From Cytophagales bacterium (GTDB lineage Bacteria; Bacteroidota; Bacteroidia; Cytophagales; Cyclobacteriaceae): a DNA stretch of 36,857 bases. Within the stretch, counting starts at the first letter, position 1. Each line of letters opens with the position of its first letter. This document shows positions 33,066 to 36,857 of this stretch, one piece after another. The stretch covers positions 1 through 36,857 of the forward strand of contig JAAFHY010000026.1 in assembly GCA_013298505.1 (NCBI GenBank), written 5' to 3'. The position numbers and the translations under genes are program-made. Below the pieces are notes generated by a model. The model was not told the origin of the DNA. It worked only from the letters and a program-made list of their open reading frames with translations, and made no database searches.

Positions 33066-33317
33066 TCAAATCCCTGAGGGCAGTTTAATTTGATCAGAAT
33101 AAAATTTCATTCGCGTATGTGAGCGGTCTAGCAGGGCAATGCGCTCAATCAGTGTTTGCTTGTGATCTATAAACACCTCGATATAGTCATCCCCTAAAAG
33201 ATAAAGGTTCACCTTCTGTTTGTAATAGCGGATGGCCATTACGAAATGAGCATGCTGATAGAGTAAAGAGATTTTCTTTTCGAGGGGAAGTTTAGCCAAT
33301 TCACTCCAAGAAATCAT
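33066..33317 (-). CDS. Small hypothetical protein downstream of rocD
   Basis: The 83-residue protein (opening MISWSELAKLPLEKKISLL) is not one I recognise. It mixes an amphipathic N-terminal helix with beta-strand-like segments (KVNLYLLGDDYIEVFID) and has no signal or membrane segment. It starts six bases after the rocD stop, on the same strand, and ends next to a strong terminator. This supports a two-gene operon and a real gene. Confidence 0.65.
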   Translation of the reverse strand: MISWSELAKLPLEKKISLLYQHAHFVMAIRYYKQKVNLYLLGDDYIEVFIDHKQTLIERIALLDRSHTRMKFYSDQIKLPSGI

Positions 33318-33323
33318 TTTATT

Positions 33324-34565
33324 TTATCGGTTGGTGGCTTCAACTATCGATTTTTCAATAATGTCGCAGCACGCGTGTATTTGCTCTTCGGTAATTACCA
33401 AAGGGGGCGCCAGCCTGATGATGTTTCCGTGCGTAGGTTTTGCGAGCAATCCGTTTTTGGCAAACTGCAAACAAATATTCCAAGCTGTATCGCTTTCGGG
33501 GCTATCGTTAATCACGATCGCGTTTAACAGGCCCTTGCCACGTACAAGTTTTACCATTGAAGATTTTTGCATAAAGGCTGTCATTCTAGCTCGAAATACT
33601 TTGCCGAGTCGCTCTGAATTTTCGGCCAACTTTTCATCTTCAATTACTTTTAGTGCTTCCATTACAACGGCCGCTGCAAGCGGGTTGCCGCCAAAAGTTG
33701 ATCCATGCTCTCCAGGCTTTATCACTAGCATGACGTCATCATCGGCAAGTACTAGCGAAATAGGTAATACCCCACCCGAAAGTGCTTTGCCTAAAATCAA
33801 CAGATCAGGGCGGACACTTTCATGCTCGCATGCCAGCATCTTGCCAGTGCGTGCAATACCCGTTTGAATTTCGTCCATCATAAGCAACACATTGTATTGC
33901 TTACATAGCCGCTCCGCTTCTTTTAAGTAACCATCGTGTGGAACGTAAACTCCCGCTTCGCCTTGTATGGGCTCTATCCAAAGGCCGCATACATTGGGGT
34001 TAGAAAGAGCTTTTTCAATAGCAGCTACATTATCATAGTCTATAATTTGAAACCCAGGCATGAACGGCCCAAAGCCTTTTTGCGAAGAAGGATCGGTAGA
34101 AGCACTAATAATGGTAGTGGTGCGCCCGTGGAAATTCTTTTTTACCGCTACAATTACCGCGTGATTTTCGGGAATACCTTTTTTGGTGTATCCCCATTTG
34201 CGCGCTAGCTTAATAGCTGTTTCATTTGCTTCGGCACCGCTGTTCATAAACAATGCCTTTTGATAGCCAAAGAGTTCGCACACAAATTTTTCGGCCACGC
34301 CCAGTTTATCATTATAAAAAGCCCTTGAGGTAAGCGTTAATTCTTTGGCTTGCTCAATCAGCGCGTTAATAATGCGTGCATGACAATGCCCTTGATTTAC
34401 GGCACTGTATGCAGATAGAAAATCATAATATCTTTTGCCTTCCACGTCCCATAGAAAAACACCTTCTCCTTTATTTAACACAACGGGTAGCGGGTGGTAA
34501 TTGTGCGCTCCGAATTTTTCTTCTAAGGCAATGGCCTCTTGGCTAGATGTAATTGTATCGACCAT
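33324..34565 (-). CDS. rocD: Ornithine aminotransferase
   Basis: RocD is a class III PLP aminotransferase moving the delta-amino group of ornithine to 2-oxoglutarate, linking arginine and proline metabolism. Motifs are MNSGAEANETAIKLARKW, FHGRTTTIISAS, EPIQGEAGVYVP, MDEIQTGIARTGK and the PLP lysine in LILGKALSGG (Lys260). I chose the ATG at 34565 (MVDTITSSQEAIALEEKFGAH is the usual opening), giving 413 residues. The frame runs on to 34751, into the divergent rmuC gene, but the extra 62 residues are unlike the family. Identification as RocD rather than another class III enzyme rests on its opening and length. Confidence 0.93.
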   Translation of the reverse strand: MVDTITSSQEAIALEEKFGAHNYHPLPVVLNKGEGVFLWDVEGKRYYDFLSAYSAVNQGHCHARIINALIEQAKELTLTSRAFYNDKLGVAEKFVCELFGYQKALFMNSGAEANETAIKLARKWGYTKKGIPENHAVIVAVKKNFHGRTTTIISASTDPSSQKGFGPFMPGFQIIDYDNVAAIEKALSNPNVCGLWIEPIQGEAGVYVPHDGYLKEAERLCKQYNVLLMMDEIQTGIARTGKMLACEHESVRPDLLILGKALSGGVLPISLVLADDDVMLVIKPGEHGSTFGGNPLAAAVVMEALKVIEDEKLAENSERLGKVFRARMTAFMQKSSMVKLVRGKGLLNAIVINDSPESDTAWNICLQFAKNGLLAKPTHGNIIRLAPPLVITEEQIHACCDIIEKSIVEATNR

Positions 34566-34620
34566 AAATTTTGAATTGAAAGAGTTATAAAGGTATGGAA
34601 ATGATCTAACTTTACGTGCT

Positions 34621-35934
34621 ATGGAGATCGTGTTTATATTAATTGGTTTGACACTCGGAGGCTTGGTAGGATGGTTAATTAACAAAAACACATCGGCTAT
34701 TTTGCTGCAAGATTTAAACACGCGGCTGATTGGAGAGCAAGAGAAAAACAAATTGATTACGATTCAGCTTGACGAAATAAAAAGAACGGTAGACTCAGAA
34801 CGAGAAAAATCAATAAAGGCAACAAACGATTTGATTGAAACTGAAGCCAACTACCGCAACCTGGAAGAAAAATTTGAAGAGAAGCGGGGAGAGATGCTTG
34901 AACTCCAGCAAAAATTTGCAGATCAATTTAAGAATTTAGCCAACGAAATTTTTGAAGAAAAAAGCAAAAAATTTACCGATCAAAATAAATCTAACATTTT
35001 TGATCTGCTCAAACCATTGGGCGAAAAAATAATTGAATTTGAAAAGCGCGTGGAGGAAACGCATAAAGATACGATTTCGCGCAACTCTGCGCTGCGTGAG
35101 CAGCTAGAAAATTTGCAAAGGCTGAATGTGCAAATGACCAAGGAAGCGGAGAACTTAACCCGTGCCTTAAAAGGCGATAGCCAAACGCAAGGAGCTTGGG
35201 GCGAATTTATTTTAGAAAGCATTTTAGAAAAATCAGGCTTAGAGCGCGACCGGGAATATTCTATCCAAGAATCGTTTACTACTGCTGAGGGTCGCTTGCG
35301 CCCCGATGTGATCATCCGGTTGCCCGAGAATAGGCACGTTGTCATCGACTCGAAAGTGAGTTTAACAGCCTACAACAATTTTATTAACTCAAAAACGGAA
35401 GAAGAGAAAGTGATTGCATTAAAAGCTCACATGGTTTCGATTCGTCAGCACATGAAGGGGCTTTCGGAAAAAAAATATCAAAATATAGCCGAGCAAAGTC
35501 TTGATTTTGTGATCATGTTTATTCCGATTGAGCCTGCGTATATTTTGGCAATTCAATCTGAAAAAAATTTGTACGAAGAGGCGCTGCAACGAAGAATTGT
35601 TTTTGTAAGCCCAACTTTATTAATACCATCGTTGCAATTGATAAAAACAGTTTGGAAGCAAGAATATCAAAACCGCCATGTATTAGATATTGCCAACAAA
35701 GCAGGCGATTTGTATGATAAGTTTGTAGGCTTTACCGATGACTTGATTGCACTTGGTAGACACATGGACTCATCCAAAAAGATGTATGAGGAGTCAATGA
35801 AAAAACTATCGCTGGGCAGCGGTAACTTGGTGCGCAGAACAGAAGAACTGAAAAAGCTTGGTGCCAAGGCAACCAAAACAATTGATGCTAAGTTGCTCGG
35901 TCGATCGGAAGACCAGGGGGATTTGTTTGAATAG
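34621..35934 (+). CDS. rmuC: DNA recombination protein RmuC
   Basis: RmuC is a membrane-anchored protein with a nuclease-like domain that limits DNA inversions at short inverted repeats in E. coli. The 437-residue protein has an N-terminal helix (about 2-20) and a long coiled coil (about 30-190). The RmuC domain follows, with GDSQTQGAWGEFILESILE, RLRPDVIIRLPENRHVVIDSKVSL and FIPIEPAYILAI. Length and order are normal. It is divergent from rocD with a 55-bp gap. Its known link to inverted repeats is a coincidence worth noting beside the repeats in this window. Confidence 0.93.
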   Translation: MEIVFILIGLTLGGLVGWLINKNTSAILLQDLNTRLIGEQEKNKLITIQLDEIKRTVDSEREKSIKATNDLIETEANYRNLEEKFEEKRGEMLELQQKFADQFKNLANEIFEEKSKKFTDQNKSNIFDLLKPLGEKIIEFEKRVEETHKDTISRNSALREQLENLQRLNVQMTKEAENLTRALKGDSQTQGAWGEFILESILEKSGLERDREYSIQESFTTAEGRLRPDVIIRLPENRHVVIDSKVSLTAYNNFINSKTEEEKVIALKAHMVSIRQHMKGLSEKKYQNIAEQSLDFVIMFIPIEPAYILAIQSEKNLYEEALQRRIVFVSPTLLIPSLQLIKTVWKQEYQNRHVLDIANKAGDLYDKFVGFTDDLIALGRHMDSSKKMYEESMKKLSLGSGNLVRRTEELKKLGAKATKTIDAKLLGRSEDQGDLFE

Positions 35935-35985
35935 AAATCGTTATTTAATAAATTTTGAACTTGACCTAGCACATCTTATTTAATA

Positions 35986-36195
35986 ATGGCAGGCCTCTCT
36001 TTTGGTGCATTGCGCACTGGCAAAAAATATTTCCTGATCAACTTTGGCGATCGCTACGAGTTTCAGATTGAGAACATCATGACCAATGGCGACTTCAAAG
36101 TAAAAGACCTTCATACTTTGGAACGTTACACCATCAAAGACCTAATTAAGTTTGGAAAGGGAAAGGATTTTGAGATTAGGGAATTAGAGCAATAG
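35986..36195 (+). CDS. Small conserved-looking protein of unknown function
   Basis: The 69-residue cytoplasmic protein is not one I can name. It is likely a small beta-rich domain: KYFLINFGDRYEFQIENIMTN is followed by GDFKVKDLHTLERYTIKDL, an SH3-like alternation of strands, and a charged tail. It begins 51 bp after rmuC on the same strand. ATG start, balanced composition and the position upstream of a hairpin support a real gene. Confidence 0.65.
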   Translation: MAGLSFGALRTGKKYFLINFGDRYEFQIENIMTNGDFKVKDLHTLERYTIKDLIKFGKGKDFEIRELEQ

Positions 36196-36228
36196 GATTT
36201 TTAGTATTGCCCGCGTTGTTTATGCTAC

Positions 36229-36256
36229 TAAAGCCTAAAGAAATCTTAGCTTTTTA
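36229..36256. terminator. Candidate terminator between convergent genes
   Basis: TAAAGCCTAA pairs with TTAGCTTTTA around a short loop with one bulge, followed by T-rich sequence. It lies 33 bp after the small gene at 35986 and before the stop of the KdsC-like gene. The stem is imperfect. Confidence 0.4.
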
Positions 36257-36288
36257 TTGCGATAAAATTTAAGGTATTCTCACACAAG

Positions 36289-36857
36289 TTAAACAATTCC
36301 CACAAATGTAGTCGTTTCAACTTGTTGCCTATTGGAGAGATACTCTTTATATGAATCAGAAAATTGACTACGTTGTGCTATGGCTTCGTTGTAGTTTTCG
36401 GCCAGGCCAATTAACAGTTCACATGCTTCGCGTACAGCTTGGCTACCACCAACTTGGCCGGTCATGTAATCTGAAAGTTGATTGTCGAACAAATACTGAT
36501 TGAAGAGTGGATTTGCCTTTCGCCTGACATTAATGCGCACCCCACATTGAGCAGCCACCGAAAGGTCTAGTACATCGTCAAAAACAAAGGCCACTTGATT
36601 GGCAACTAGCTTATGCTGATTCAAAAAATGTTCAAACGACTTTTGCTTATTAGAAGCTTTAAAATAGAGCGAAGAAAAATGCTCTCGCTTTCCTAAAAAC
36701 AATGCTGATTCATTTTCCTCTCCTGTGATAATGGCAGTGATGGGTAGTGCTTTATTTTTTAACCAAAAGCTAAAGCGAAGCATATTGGTGCCCATGGCAT
36801 CCGGTTCAGAAAAACCACTCCCCGAAAGATCGCGTTTCGAGCCATCGTTAAACACGC
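36289..36857 (-). CDS. KdsC-like HAD phosphatase, 5' end cut by window edge
   Basis: About 189 residues of the C-terminal part are visible; the start and the first HAD motif lie beyond 36857. The fragment opens with VFNDGS, equivalent to the DGVLTDG segment of 3-deoxy-manno-octulosonate-8-phosphate phosphatase. HAD motif II is AIITGEEN, the motif III lysine lies in KASNKQKSFEHFL, and motif IV is FVFDDVLDLSVAAQCG. The closing GGSQAVREACELLIGL matches the KdsC C-terminal GG-x-GAVRE pattern. It likely dephosphorylates KDO-8-P or a related nonulosonate for surface glycans. The glycine usually before the motif IV aspartates is Phe. A GTG at 36855 is in frame but is not the true start. Confidence 0.75.
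   Translation of the reverse strand, partial: VFNDGSKRDLSGSGFSEPDAMGTNMLRFSFWLKNKALPITAIITGEENESALFLGKREHFSSLYFKASNKQKSFEHFLNQHKLVANQVAFVFDDVLDLSVAAQCGVRINVRRKANPLFNQYLFDNQLSDYMTGQVGGSQAVREACELLIGLAENYNEAIAQRSQFSDSYKEYLSNRQQVETTTFVGIV

Noticed and set aside
34566-34751. Upstream extension of the rocD frame by 62 residues
   Set aside because: It runs into the divergent rmuC gene, has composition unlike an aminotransferase, and the ATG at 34565 gives the usual RocD opening.

Overview
The window looks like chromosomal DNA of a Bacteroidota bacterium, probably of the Cytophagales type. The reasons are a long Bacteroidota-type NusB (373 residues), the neighbourhood nusB / YtxH / DUF1573 lipoprotein / yajC / YbbR-like / coaE, upstream regions without clear Shine-Dalgarno sequences, and several promoters matching the phylum's TTG-N17-23-TAnnTTTG pattern (best cases upstream of 23064 on the minus strand and of 32259 on the plus strand). 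I see no rRNA, tRNA, CRISPR array, transposase or phage structural gene. The assignment below phylum is inference.

Layout. (1) 40-4716: surface-sugar genes. These are a WlbA-like sugar-nucleotide dehydrogenase, rmlA, rmlC and rmlB (dTDP-4-keto-6-deoxyglucose branch, no rmlD in view), a repeat-rich gap, and a WecA/MraY-type lipid-linked sugar phosphate transferase. (2) 4718-7096: pheS, a 3-hydroxyacyl-CoA dehydrogenase, and a small secreted Rieske-fold protein that has lost its cluster histidines. (3) 7154-9221, minus strand: a small membrane protein and an MsbA-like ABC exporter. (4) 9347-13498: the nusB to coaE housekeeping block. (5) 13584-19837: a tripartite RND efflux operon (adaptor, pump, TolC-like) with an ORF6N gene carrying a premature stop wedged between adaptor and pump. 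(6) 19967-23064, minus strand: a tight three-gene operon of a GNAT acyltransferase and two tandem group II PLP decarboxylase paralogues, divergent from (7) 23234-28513, a 1759-residue Ser/Thr kinase / AAA ATPase / GAF / histidine kinase hybrid. (8) 28527-36857: scpA, dxs, an alpha/beta hydrolase, a zinc-ribbon membrane protein, rocD with a small partner, rmuC, a short conserved-looking protein and the 3' part of a KdsC-like phosphatase cut by the window edge.

The two most unusual things are these. First, an imperfect inverted repeat of about 125-135 bp (REP-like, built on GCTTG/CAAGC units) occurs twice, at 6596-6728 and 18324-18448. Both times its right arm is translated in the same frame as the hydrophobic core of the signal peptide of the downstream gene, so two unrelated exported proteins share the peptide QLVACGLWLAAF. 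At the second locus the whole repeat has become the N-terminus of the TolC-like protein. Second, the decarboxylase pair: the downstream copy keeps the PLP-stacking histidine and the DxHK motif, while the upstream copy has lost both histidines but keeps the Schiff-base lysine. This suggests an active/degenerate pair, possibly a heterodimer, working with an acyltransferase on an amine product, next to a large sensor kinase. Both points are readings of the sequence and have not been tested.
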